Shown here: positions 17,038 to 25,271 of the stretch, piece by piece
Position numbering within the stretch: position 1 is the first letter of the stretch
Layout of the letters: every line of letters begins with the position of its first letter
From: Stenotrophomonas sp. 610A2
Lineage (GTDB): Bacteria > Pseudomonadota > Gammaproteobacteria > Xanthomonadales > Xanthomonadaceae
Assembly (NCBI RefSeq): GCF_030549615.1
Contig: NZ_CP130832.1
Span: 2,170,001-2,234,000 of the forward strand
Direction of reading: 5' to 3'
Length of the DNA stretch: 64,000 nt
Notes under the pieces: model-generated
Databases searched by the model: none
What the model was told of the DNA's origin: nothing
What the model saw: only the letters and a program-made list of their open reading frames with translations
Position numbers and translations under genes: made by a program

Positions 17038-20000
17038 ATGGCCCGTTTCTTCATCGATCGCCCGGTGTTTGCCTGGGTGCTGGCGATCTTCATCGTGCTG
17101 GCTGGTGTGCTGGCGATTCCGCAACTGGCGGTGGAACGCTACCCCGCAGTGGCGCCGACCAGCGTCAGCATCTATGCCAGTTACCCCGGCGCCAGCCCGC
17201 AGACCCTGGATGACTCGGTGGTCGGCTTGATCGAGCGCGAGCTGTCCAGCGTCAAGCACCTGCTGTACTTCGAATCATCGGTGGATACCTCGGGCGAGGC
17301 TTCGATCACTGCCACCTTTGCGCCGGGCACCAACCCGGAGATGGCGCAGGTGGATGTGCAGAACCGGATCAAGGCCATCGAGCCGCGGCTGCCGGCCAGC
17401 GTGCGCCAGAGCGGTTTGTTCGTGGAAGCCGCTGATTCCGGCTTCCTGATGCTGGTCGGGCTGAAGTCGCCCGATGGCAGTGTGGACGAAGCACAGCTGG
17501 GTGATTTCATGGCCCGCAACATCATCGAGGAGCTGCGCCGTATCGACGGTGTTGGTCGGGTGCAACTGTTCGGTGCCGAACAGGCCATGCGGGTCTGGCT
17601 GGACCCAGCTGCCCTGGCCGGCTATGAGCTGACCGTAGGCGACGTGGTCGCCGCCATCGAACAGCAGAACCAGAACATCGCGCCGGGTCGCATCGGTGAC
17701 TCGCCGAGCGTGGCCGGGCAGCGCATTGCCGTGCCCTTGGTCGCCGATGGCCAGCTGACCACCGCTGAACAGTTCGCGGCCATCGTGCTGCGTGCGCATG
17801 CCGACGGTTCGCGGGTATTGCTGGGTGACGTGGCCCGGGTGGAGCTGGGGGCGCAGAGCTACGCCTGGGGCACCCGCGAGGACGGCCAGGTCGCCACTGC
17901 TGCCGGCATCCAGCTGCGTCCGGGGGCGAACGCGGTCAGCACGTCATCGGCCGTGCGTGCGCGCATGGCGGAGCTGCAGTCGCTGCTGCCGGCAGGTGTG
18001 GAAACCAGCATTCCGTTCGATACCGCGCCGTTCGTGAAGATCTCGATCCAGAAGGTGTTGCAGACCCTGCTGGAGGCGATGGCCTTGGTATTCGCGGTGA
18101 TGTTCCTGTTCCTGCAGGACTGGCGTTACACGCTGGTGCCGGCGCTGGTGGCGCCGATTGCACTGCTGGGCACGTTCGCGGTGATGCTGGCGCTGGGCTT
18201 CTCGATCAATGTATTGACGATGTTCGGCATGGTGCTGGCGATCGGCATCATCGTCGACGATGCCATCGTGGTGGTCGAAGGCGTTGAGCGCATCATGGCC
18301 GAGGAAGGTTTGGCGCCGCGTGAGGCCACCATCAAGGCCATGCGCGAACTGACCAGCGCCGTGGTTGGCATCACCCTCGTATTGACGGCTGTGTTCATTC
18401 CAATGGCATTTGCCAGTGGCTCGGTTGGCGCGATCTACCGGCAGTTCACCGTGTCGATGGCAGTGGCGATCCTGATCTCGGCGGTGCTTGCGCTGAGCCT
18501 GACGCCCGCACTGTGCGCAACCCTGCTACGGCCGGTCGCGCACGAGCGACCCCGTGGGCGCTTCTTCAATGCTTTCAATCGGGGTTTCGCGCGCCTGAGT
18601 GGCCGCTACCACCGGGGCGTGGCAACCGTGTTGCGCCGCTGTGGCCAGGTCATGGGCGTATTCGCTGGTTTGGTGCTGGTGCTCTTGCTGGGGCTGCAGT
18701 GGTTGCCGGGGGCCTTCCTGCCGGAAGAGGACCAGGGCTATTTCATGACTTCGATCCAGTTGCCGGCCGAGGCAACTGCCGAGCGAACCCTTGCCGTGGT
18801 CCAGGCCTACGAAGCGCATATCGCCTCACGGCCGGGCATTGCCGCCAACCAGGTCATCACCGGCTATAGCTTCGCTGGTTCCGGGCCCAGTGCCGCCATG
18901 GCTTACACCATGCTCAAGGACTGGGACGAGCGCGACGGAGCGACCGCCGCCGATGAGGTGGCAGCTACCCTGAAGGCGATGGCAGCTACCCGCGAGGGCG
19001 AGGTGATCAGCGTGATGCCGCCGGCCATCGACAGCCTGGGCAATTCCTCGGGCTTCAGTTTGGCGTTGCAGGCGCGCAGTGGACAGACGCAACTGCAGCT
19101 GCGCGCCGCGCAGAAGCAGTTGCTGGCGCTGGCGCAGGCCAGCCCCTTATTGGGCGAGGTACACGCTGATGGCCTGCCGTCGGGCAACAGCGTGCGGCTG
19201 CAGATAGACCGGGCCAAGGCCGAGGCGATGGGTGTTGGCTTCAGCGATATCAGCAACACCTTGTCGGTGGCGATGGGCTCGCAGTACGTGAACGACTTTC
19301 CAAACGCAGGGCGCCTGCAGCAGGTGATCCTGCAGGCGGATGCACCGTTCAGGATGGAGGTCGAGGATGTGCTCCGGCTGCACGTGCGCAATGTGCAGGG
19401 AGGTATGGTCGCGCTGGCCGAGCTGGTGACACCGCAGTGGGAAGAGTCACCGCTGCAGCTTCAACGCTATCTCGGCTTCCCTGCGCTGAATGTCTCCGGC
19501 GCGCCGGCTGAAGGTGTTTCAACGGGTCAGGCCATGGCCGAGATGGAACGCCTTGCCGATCAGCTGCCGCCCGGGTTTGCGCTGCAATGGACCAGTCAGT
19601 CGCTGCAGGAGAAGACCTCGGGCGCACAGGCCCCTTGGTTGCTGCTGTTGTCGATGCTGGTGGTGTTCCTGGTGTTGGCTGCCCTGTATGAAAGCTGGCC
19701 GATTCCGATGGCGGTGATGCTGGTTGTCCCGCTTGGCTTGCTTGGCGCAGTGGCGGCTGTATTGCTGCGTGGCATGCCCAATGACGTCTTCTTCAAGGTC
19801 GGCATGATCACGGTGATTGGGCTGTCGGCGAAGAACGCGATCCTGATCGTCGAGTTCGCGCGGCAGCTGCAGCAGCAGGGGATGACGGCTGCGCAGGCAG
19901 CATTGCGTGCGGCGCGGATGCGTCTGCGGCCCATCCTGATGACGTCCATGGCCTTCGCCCTGGGTGTGCTGCCGCTGATGCTGGCGCAGGGAGCGTCGCG

Positions 20001-20178
20001 GGAAACCCAGCAGGCCATCGGTACCGGCGTATTCGGTGGAATGGTGACGGCGACCGTGTTGGCGGTGTTCTTCGTGCCGGTGTTCTATGTGGTGGTGGAT
20101 TCGGTTTGGCGCTGGCTGCAACAACGGCTGGCTGGCAGGCATGGAAATGCCGCTGTTGCGGATCATGAACGAATCTGA
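17038..20178 (+). CDS. smeZ: RND multidrug efflux transporter (SmeZ-like)
   Basis: 1046 residues, the usual length of HAE1-family pumps, opening MARFFIDRPVFAWVLAIFIV. Features seen: the first-helix FIDRP start, the periplasmic porter domains, GIIVDDAIVVVEGVERIMAE with the proton-relay Asp pair in helix 4, and KVGMITVIGLSAKNAILIVEFA with the relay Lys of helix 10. Twelve helices expected. In S. maltophilia, SmeYZ exports aminoglycosides and contributes to other resistance and virulence traits; substrates here are inferred. No outer-membrane channel gene follows, which is also true of smeYZ, so a TolC encoded elsewhere would be used. Confidence 0.9.
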   Translation: MARFFIDRPVFAWVLAIFIVLAGVLAIPQLAVERYPAVAPTSVSIYASYPGASPQTLDDSVVGLIERELSSVKHLLYFESSVDTSGEASITATFAPGTNPEMAQVDVQNRIKAIEPRLPASVRQSGLFVEAADSGFLMLVGLKSPDGSVDEAQLGDFMARNIIEELRRIDGVGRVQLFGAEQAMRVWLDPAALAGYELTVGDVVAAIEQQNQNIAPGRIGDSPSVAGQRIAVPLVADGQLTTAEQFAAIVLRAHADGSRVLLGDVARVELGAQSYAWGTREDGQVATAAGIQLRPGANAVSTSSAVRARMAELQSLLPAGVETSIPFDTAPFVKISIQKVLQTLLEAMALVFAVMFLFLQDWRYTLVPALVAPIALLGTFAVMLALGFSINVLTMFGMVLAIGIIVDDAIVVVEGVERIMAEEGLAPREATIKAMRELTSAVVGITLVLTAVFIPMAFASGSVGAIYRQFTVSMAVAILISAVLALSLTPALCATLLRPVAHERPRGRFFNAFNRGFARLSGRYHRGVATVLRRCGQVMGVFAGLVLVLLLGLQWLPGAFLPEEDQGYFMTSIQLPAEATAERTLAVVQAYEAHIASRPGIAANQVITGYSFAGSGPSAAMAYTMLKDWDERDGATAADEVAATLKAMAATREGEVISVMPPAIDSLGNSSGFSLALQARSGQTQLQLRAAQKQLLALAQASPLLGEVHADGLPSGNSVRLQIDRAKAEAMGVGFSDISNTLSVAMGSQYVNDFPNAGRLQQVILQADAPFRMEVEDVLRLHVRNVQGGMVALAELVTPQWEESPLQLQRYLGFPALNVSGAPAEGVSTGQAMAEMERLADQLPPGFALQWTSQSLQEKTSGAQAPWLLLLSMLVVFLVLAALYESWPIPMAVMLVVPLGLLGAVAAVLLRGMPNDVFFKVGMITVIGLSAKNAILIVEFARQLQQQGMTAAQAALRAARMRLRPILMTSMAFALGVLPLMLAQGASRETQQAIGTGVFGGMVTATVLAVFFVPVFYVVVDSVWRWLQQRLAGRHGNAAVADHERI

Positions 20179-20259
20179 CAGGCAGTGCCGTCGCTGGTTC
20201 CCAGCGGCGGCGACGCTCGGTACTCTTGGCGTCCTTGCTCATCCGACGTTGACACGCCA

Positions 20260-20559
20260 ATGATCCGCTCGATCCTGCTCTGCGCTTTGATTGCCCTGCC
20301 GATGTCGGCATTCGCCTCCAGCTTTGCAGGTACGTCGGCAGGTTCCGCCTCGGGCGCGTCGTCCAATTCATCGGGCAGCTCCTCCGGCGATGACAAAGTG
20401 CTGCTGGATGCGCGCGAAGACGCAGCGGGTTTTGTTGCCAGCAATGGTGAAATCCGCGGTGCGTGGCTGGAGGCGGCCTTGATCCAGCTGCGTGAGCGCG
20501 ACGCTGCAGCGCGCGACGCCAGCGACATGGCGTTGGCCCGGAAGATTCTGGCCCTGTGA
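20260..20559 (+). CDS. DUF2388-family small exported protein
   Basis: 99 residues. A Sec signal peptide (MIRSILLCALIALPMSAFAS, cleavage near AFA-S), then a Gly/Ser linker and a conserved helical end (DDKVLLDAREDAAGFVASNG, EIRGAWLEAAL, ARKILAL) that matches the DUF2388 family known from Pseudomonas. Function unknown; periplasmic. ATG 20260 chosen because it opens the signal peptide. Its stop overlaps the GTG of the DUF4105 gene (GTGA), so the two are co-translated; this pairing suggests a shared periplasmic or envelope role. Confidence 0.78.
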   Translation: MIRSILLCALIALPMSAFASSFAGTSAGSASGASSNSSGSSSGDDKVLLDAREDAAGFVASNGEIRGAWLEAALIQLRERDAAARDASDMALARKILAL

Positions 20560-22439
20560 CGAATCGCCGCCGGCTGCCGCCCGCGCGGTGGTTGGCGGTG
20601 CTGCTGCTATGCGTCGCGGCGCCGTTGCAGGCAGCGCTGCGCATCGAGCTGCAGCCAGCCGCGCCGGCATTGGATACGGCGCAGGTGCTGGCCAGCCAGC
20701 AACTGATTGATGACGTGCTTGCGCGCATCCCCGCAAGCATCGACGCTGAAACCTCGTTGACACTGCAGCTGCGCTGGCGTGACGACCTGCCCGAGCATGT
20801 GCAGGGCAGGGCACGCGGACACCAGCTTGGGCTGGACCAACGCCTGTTGCCGGCCTTGTTGCAGGGCAGTCCTGAGTCCTCTGCAGCCTCCACGGGCGCT
20901 TGGCGGCAGGCGCGTGCGGCCTTGATCCATGAGCTGGCGCACGCCCTGGATCGTTCCGCCCAAGGTGGCTGGTCGGCGCAGCCGCGGTTTCTGGATCTGG
21001 CTGGCTGGCAGCAGCGGCCGTTATGGCCGGGACGGGGCCGCAACCATTTCAGTCTGCGCAGCCCGGATCGCTACGAGCTGGACAGCCCGGCTGAGTTCTT
21101 CGCGGTAAACCTCGAGCATTACCTGCTGGACCCGGACTACGCTTGCCGGCGCCCGTTGCTGCATGCCTGGTTTGCCGAGAACCTGGGCCCCCCGCGGCTG
21201 TTGAGTCCGGTGCAGTGTCCGCAGACCTTGCCGTTCATGCAGGCCGGTGAGCAGGAAGGCTTGGCCGAGCTGCTTGATCTGGACCCGGCGCGGGTCTATG
21301 AAATCGACTATCTGCTGGCCGAAGGCAACGAGAAGCTGATGAGCCGCTGGGGCCACAGCATGCTGCGGCTGGTGGTCTGTGCGCCCGGAAGAGCGCCAGG
21401 TCCCGGCTGCCGGATGGACCTGCAATACCATCTGGTGCTGTCGTTCCGCGCCTTCGTCGGCGATGTACAGATATCCAGCTGGCGCGGCCTGACCGGAGCC
21501 TATCCATCACGGCTGTTCGTGTTGCCACTGAGCCGGGTGATCGAGGAGTACACCAAGGTCGAGCTGCGCGGCGTCTCGTCCACGCCACTGCGCCTGCAGC
21601 GCGAGGAAATTGGCGCAGTGCTGCAGCAGGCTGCGCGGCTGCATTGGGACTACGACGGCCGCTACTACTTCATCAGCAACAACTGCGCGGTGGAAACCGG
21701 CAAGTTGCTGGGCGACGGCGCGCCACGACTGGGTTCGGCCAATCTGCTGTCGATCACGCCGACCGGTCTGTTGCAGGGGCTGCGCGCCGAATCCTTGGCC
21801 GACCCGCCACGCGACCGCGCGCAGGCGTTGCGCGGTGGATACTACTTCGAGTCTGCGGCCGCCCATTACGCGTTGGTGTTCGAGGTGGCGCGCAAGGCCT
21901 TGCCGCTGCCGGCCAGGGATGTCGAAGGCTGGCTGGCGCTGCCGCCAGCACAGAGAAAGCGCTGGATGCAGGAAGCTGACGAGCAGGTGTTGGCGGCGAT
22001 GCTGCTGCTGGAGCAGGCGGCATGGCGGCGCGGCGAACTTGCCGCTGCCGATGTGCTCAAGCGCAGTCTGCTGGCCCGCGGCAGACCGTTGCCCGAGAAG
22101 GCTGACTTCCAGGCGTTGATGGAGCGCAGCGCGCTGTTGCTCGCACCGGGTAGCCTGCTGGAAGCCGGAAACGGCTATGGCATTCCCAACGAGGATGAAC
22201 GAGAGCGACTGAGGTCGGCGACCATGGCAGGCGCTGGAATGGCCCGTCAGCAATGGCAGGCCTTGCGCGAGGCTGCGCTGGCGGCCTTGCCGGGCGCGCA
22301 GCGGGAGCGGATGGCGCAGATCGAGGCGAACCTGTCGTATCTGCGACAGCGGCTGCGTTTAGGGTACGGTACGCAGGCAGGGGAGGCGGCAGCGCTGGAG
22401 GATCAGCGGCCGGGTCAGTTTTCAGGAGAGCGCGGTTGA
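20556..22439 (+). CDS. DUF4105-domain envelope protein (Lnb N-terminal-like)
   Basis: 627 residues with a signal peptide (WLAVLLLCVAAPLQAAL). The central DUF4105 domain has NEKLMSRWGHSMLRLVVC and YYFISNNCAVETGKLL, which supply the conserved His and Cys expected of a papain/NlpC-like active site. In Bacteroides a related domain forms the periplasmic part of the lipoprotein N-acyltransferase Lnb; whether this proteobacterial form acylates lipoproteins is not known. Further upstream, LIHELAHALDRS resembles an HExxH-like HELAH site, so a metal site is also possible. GTG start at 20556 overlaps the DUF2388 stop; its own stop overlaps the kinase TTG. Confidence 0.78.
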   Translation: MTNRRRLPPARWLAVLLLCVAAPLQAALRIELQPAAPALDTAQVLASQQLIDDVLARIPASIDAETSLTLQLRWRDDLPEHVQGRARGHQLGLDQRLLPALLQGSPESSAASTGAWRQARAALIHELAHALDRSAQGGWSAQPRFLDLAGWQQRPLWPGRGRNHFSLRSPDRYELDSPAEFFAVNLEHYLLDPDYACRRPLLHAWFAENLGPPRLLSPVQCPQTLPFMQAGEQEGLAELLDLDPARVYEIDYLLAEGNEKLMSRWGHSMLRLVVCAPGRAPGPGCRMDLQYHLVLSFRAFVGDVQISSWRGLTGAYPSRLFVLPLSRVIEEYTKVELRGVSSTPLRLQREEIGAVLQQAARLHWDYDGRYYFISNNCAVETGKLLGDGAPRLGSANLLSITPTGLLQGLRAESLADPPRDRAQALRGGYYFESAAAHYALVFEVARKALPLPARDVEGWLALPPAQRKRWMQEADEQVLAAMLLLEQAAWRRGELAAADVLKRSLLARGRPLPEKADFQALMERSALLLAPGSLLEAGNGYGIPNEDERERLRSATMAGAGMARQQWQALREAALAALPGAQRERMAQIEANLSYLRQRLRLGYGTQAGEAAALEDQRPGQFSGERG

Positions 22440-23578
22440 GTAGTACCGAACAGCAAGAGGTCCGCAAGGCCATGGGGATGGCCGACGATGTAGCGCAGCT
22501 GCGCTCCTGTGCCATTCTCCAGTTGGGCGCCGATGGTCGCGTGCTCAGCTGCAATGCCGGCGTGGCAACCGTGCTCGGCTATGCGGAGGATGAGATCTGC
22601 GGGCAGCCGTTCTCGGTGTTGTTCAGTGCTGCCGATATGCAGCGCAAGGTGGCCGAACAGACGGTCGCACGCACCTTGGCGCAGGGCACCGACCAGCTTG
22701 GGCTGGCGATGGTCCACCGCGATGGAAGTCGGTTCCGTGCCTCGATGATCCTGGAGCGGATAGTCGATGCGCAGGGCGCGCGGGTGCTGGTGTTGATCCG
22801 TGACATCACCGAGGTCTTCCAGACCCAGAAGCGGGTGCGCGAGGCGCAGGAAGTGGCTCTGCGCGCGCAGCGCCTGGATGCGGTTGGCAAGCTGACGCTA
22901 GGCTTGTCGCATGACTTCAACAACCTGCTGTCGGTGATCGGCAACAGTCTGGATATGTTGTCGCTGCGGCGCTCGGGCGATGACAGCGTGCGCCGGATTC
23001 TGGATGTCGCGCACCGGGCGGTGGAGCGGGGCACCCAGTTGACCCGGCAGATGCTGGCGTTCGGGCGCGGGCAGACCCTGGTGCCGCAGCTGAGCAAGGC
23101 CGATGAGCTGGTCAATGCATCACTGGAGCTATACCGCCGCGTCTGTGGCGAAACCATCCAGCTGGATGTGGAAGTGGATGCCCAACTGCCGCCGATCTCG
23201 GTCGACGCAGGCCAGTTGGAGGCCGCACTGCTGAATCTATTGAGCAACAGCCGCGACGCGATGCACGGGGTAGGACGGGTGCAGTTGTCGGCACGGCTCG
23301 AGGACATGCTGCTGCCATCTGGTGGCGAGAGCGGTCAGTTCGTCTGCATCTGCGTGGGTGACAGTGGGCCGGGTATCCAGGCCGAAATCCAGGAGAGCGT
23401 GTTCGAGCCGTTCTTCACTACCAAGAGCGTGGGCGATGGCAGTGGCCTGGGTTTGAGCCAGGTCTATGGGTTTGCAGCGCAGTCGGGAGGCACGGCCACC
23501 ATTGGCACGTCCACGCTGGGCGGGGCGGCGGTGTCGTTGTACTTCCCGGTCGCAACAGAAGTTGTGGGAGCGGCGTAA
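22436..23578 (+). CDS. Soluble PAS-domain histidine kinase, orphan
   Basis: 380 residues: a PAS sensor domain (ILQLGADGRVLSCNAGVATV through VLVLIRDITEV), a HisKA motif LGLSHDFNNLLSVIGNSLDM, and a HATPase with LLNLLSNSRDAM, GDSGPGI, FEPFFTTKSVGDGSGLGLSQ. No transmembrane helix, no receiver domain, and no response regulator nearby. The TTG at 22436 is chosen: it has AGGAG seven bases upstream and overlaps the DUF4105 stop (TTGA), the same overlap style as the gene before. The C-terminal residues VVGAA and the stop codon are supplied by a repeat arm (see findings). Confidence 0.85.
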   Translation: MSSTEQQEVRKAMGMADDVAQLRSCAILQLGADGRVLSCNAGVATVLGYAEDEICGQPFSVLFSAADMQRKVAEQTVARTLAQGTDQLGLAMVHRDGSRFRASMILERIVDAQGARVLVLIRDITEVFQTQKRVREAQEVALRAQRLDAVGKLTLGLSHDFNNLLSVIGNSLDMLSLRRSGDDSVRRILDVAHRAVERGTQLTRQMLAFGRGQTLVPQLSKADELVNASLELYRRVCGETIQLDVEVDAQLPPISVDAGQLEAALLNLLSNSRDAMHGVGRVQLSARLEDMLLPSGGESGQFVCICVGDSGPGIQAEIQESVFEPFFTTKSVGDGSGLGLSQVYGFAAQSGGTATIGTSTLGGAAVSLYFPVATEVVGAA

Positions 23579-23670
23579 GCCGCGAAGCTGGCCATTCACC
23601 ACGGTACTGGCTGCCTGTGGATTTCAAGACCTGAAACATTGTCAGCTTCGCGGCTTACGCCGCTCCTACA
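23562..23670. repeat. Paired inverted repeat, GGAGCGGCGTAAGCCGCGAAGC type, overlapping a gene end
   Basis: Left arm TTGTGGGAGCGGCGTAAGCCGCGAAGC (23562-23588) and right arm 23644-23670 are inverted copies. The left arm overlaps the last codons and the TAA of the histidine kinase. Same family as 3941-4040 and 32094-32194. Confidence 0.85.
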
Positions 23671-23678
23671 AACCAAGC

Positions 23679-23714
23679 ACTACAGCCTCCCGCCCTTGGG
23701 CAGGAGGCTGCGGT
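23679..23714 (-). terminator. Terminator-like hairpin after the EF-P-like gene
   Basis: AGCCTCC...GGAGGCT inverted repeat (about 23682-23711) immediately past the stop at 23718 on the minus strand, with a modest T-containing tail (GTAGTGCTTGGTTT). Likely an intrinsic terminator of moderate strength. Confidence 0.65.
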
Positions 23715-23717
23715 CAA

Positions 23718-24284
23718 TCAATCGGCGCGGCCGCCGAACTCGCCGGTGGTGGTGTTCACCAGGATGCGTTCGCCGTTGACGATGTACTCCGGCACCATGA
23801 TTTCCAGGCCGGTGTTGAGCTTGGCCGGCTTCGGGCGCTTGGTCGCGGTGCCGCCCTTCAGTTCCGGCGGGGTCTCAACCACTTCCAGGGTCACGTGCTG
23901 CGGCAGCTGGATCGCGACCGGCTGGTCGTCGATGACCTGCACGAAGATGCCGTTCAGGCCTTCGGTGATGTAACCGGCGTCGTCGCCGATCACGTCCGCG
24001 TCCAGCGTGTACGGGGTGTAGTCCTCGTCATCCATGAACACGAAGGCATCGCCGTCCATGTAGGAGAAGGTGGACTGGCGACGCAGCAGCTCGACTTCCG
24101 GCAGGTTGTCATCGGCATCGAAGCTGGCATCGAGCTTGTTGCCGCCCGGCACGCTGTACATGATGAAACGGAAGCGGACGTTGCCGCCGCGGCCCTGCGG
24201 CGAGCTGCGCTCGATGTCGCGGATCTGGTAGACGCCGTTGTTGTACTCGACGACGTTGCCTTTCTTGATGTCGTTGGCTTTCAT
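23718..24284 (-). CDS. yeiP: Elongation factor P-like protein EfpL/YeiP
   Basis: 188 residues with the three beta-barrel domains of EF-P. It belongs to the YeiP branch rather than canonical Efp: [20 protein letters not shown] in domain II and the C-terminal GRAD match E. coli YeiP. The tip of the first domain reads SSPQGRGG with Arg about residue 32 where canonical EF-P carries the modified Lys/Arg, so no beta-lysylation is expected. It would relieve ribosome stalling at proline and related motifs. ATG 24284 ([15 protein letters not shown]) is the natural start; the upstream in-frame extension is discarded. Confidence 0.88.
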   Translation of the reverse strand: MKANDIKKGNVVEYNNGVYQIRDIERSSPQGRGGNVRFRFIMYSVPGGNKLDASFDADDNLPEVELLRRQSTFSYMDGDAFVFMDDEDYTPYTLDADVIGDDAGYITEGLNGIFVQVIDDQPVAIQLPQHVTLEVVETPPELKGGTATKRPKPAKLNTGLEIMVPEYIVNGERILVNTTTGEFGGRAD

Positions 24285-24402
24285 GGATTGAGCGCTGGTA
24301 TCAGGGAATCGGGATGGGAGATTCGCAAAACCAGAAGCGGGTCCCGGGGCTGATCGGGTAGCGCTTTCGCGCCGTTCCGAGTCCCCAGGCCCCGCTCCGG
24401 AG

Positions 24403-25173
24403 TCACTTCGGTGCCAAACGTACGGCGCCGTCGAGGCGAATAGTCTCACCGTTGAGGTAGGTATTGCCAATGATGTGGCCGACCAGGCTGGCGAAATCGG
24501 CCGGCTGGCCCAGACGCGACGGGAACGGGATGGAGGCGGCCAGCGATTCCTGCACGTTCGGCGGCATGCCGTCGACCATCGGGGTCCAGAACACGCCCGG
24601 GGCAATGGTCAGTACGCGGATGCCGAAGCGCGACAGCTCGCGGGCCATCGGCAGGGTCATGCCGACCACGCCGCCCTTGGAGGCGGAATAGGCGGCCTGG
24701 CCGATCTGGCCCTCGTAAGCAGCCACCGAGGCGGTGTTGATGATCACGCCACGCTCGCCGTCGGCATTGGCCTCGTTGTGCTGCATCAGCTCGGCCGCGG
24801 CCTTGGCGACGTTGAAGCTGCCGACCAGGTTGACCATCACCGTGGTCTGGAAGTTGGCCAGCGGCATTGCTGCCTCGCGGCCGAGCACGCGGCCGGCGCC
24901 AAGAATGCCGGCGCAGTTCATCACCACGTTCAGTCCGCCCAGGAACTCGCGGGCGGCGGCCAGATTGGCGGCGACTCCGGCTTCGTCGGTGACATTGGTG
25001 GTGAAGTAGCGGGCATTGTCGGCGCCCAGTTCGGCGACCGCTGCGGCGCCCTTTTCATCATTGAGGTCGAACAGGGCGACCTTGCCGCCATTGGCGACCA
25101 GGAACTGGGCGACACCGAGGCCAAGCCCGGAAACACCGCCGGTGATGACGGCACGAACGAAAGACAGCTGCAT
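24403..25173 (-). CDS. Short-chain dehydrogenase (3-hydroxyacyl-CoA dehydrogenase type II-like)
   Basis: 256-residue classical SDR. The NAD site is [19 protein letters not shown] with an Asp after beta-2 (ALFDLND), favouring NAD over NADP; NNAG is seen as MNCAGILG; the catalytic Tyr/Lys is [13 protein letters not shown]. It resembles the HSD17B10/type II 3-hydroxyacyl-CoA dehydrogenase group used in fatty-acid and branched-chain catabolism. That role fits the enoyl-CoA hydratase and HMG-CoA lyase genes two and three genes upstream. ATG 25173 ([13 protein letters not shown]) is chosen. Confidence 0.87.
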   Translation of the reverse strand: MQLSFVRAVITGGVSGLGLGVAQFLVANGGKVALFDLNDEKGAAAVAELGADNARYFTTNVTDEAGVAANLAAAREFLGGLNVVMNCAGILGAGRVLGREAAMPLANFQTTVMVNLVGSFNVAKAAAELMQHNEANADGERGVIINTASVAAYEGQIGQAAYSASKGGVVGMTLPMARELSRFGIRVLTIAPGVFWTPMVDGMPPNVQESLAASIPFPSRLGQPADFASLVGHIIGNTYLNGETIRLDGAVRLAPK

Positions 25174-25271
25174 TGGAACAATCCTGCTGAGTGATCCGCC
25201 GATTCTAGCCGATGCCGGTCCGCGTCCAGTTGGCACGATCAGACCTGCAGCGGCTGTCCCGCTACACCGGC

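Noticed and set aside
20179-20259. An outer-membrane channel gene completing the RND pump.
   Set aside because: The next genes are DUF2388 and DUF4105 proteins; no OprM/TolC-type protein is present, so a separate TolC is assumed.
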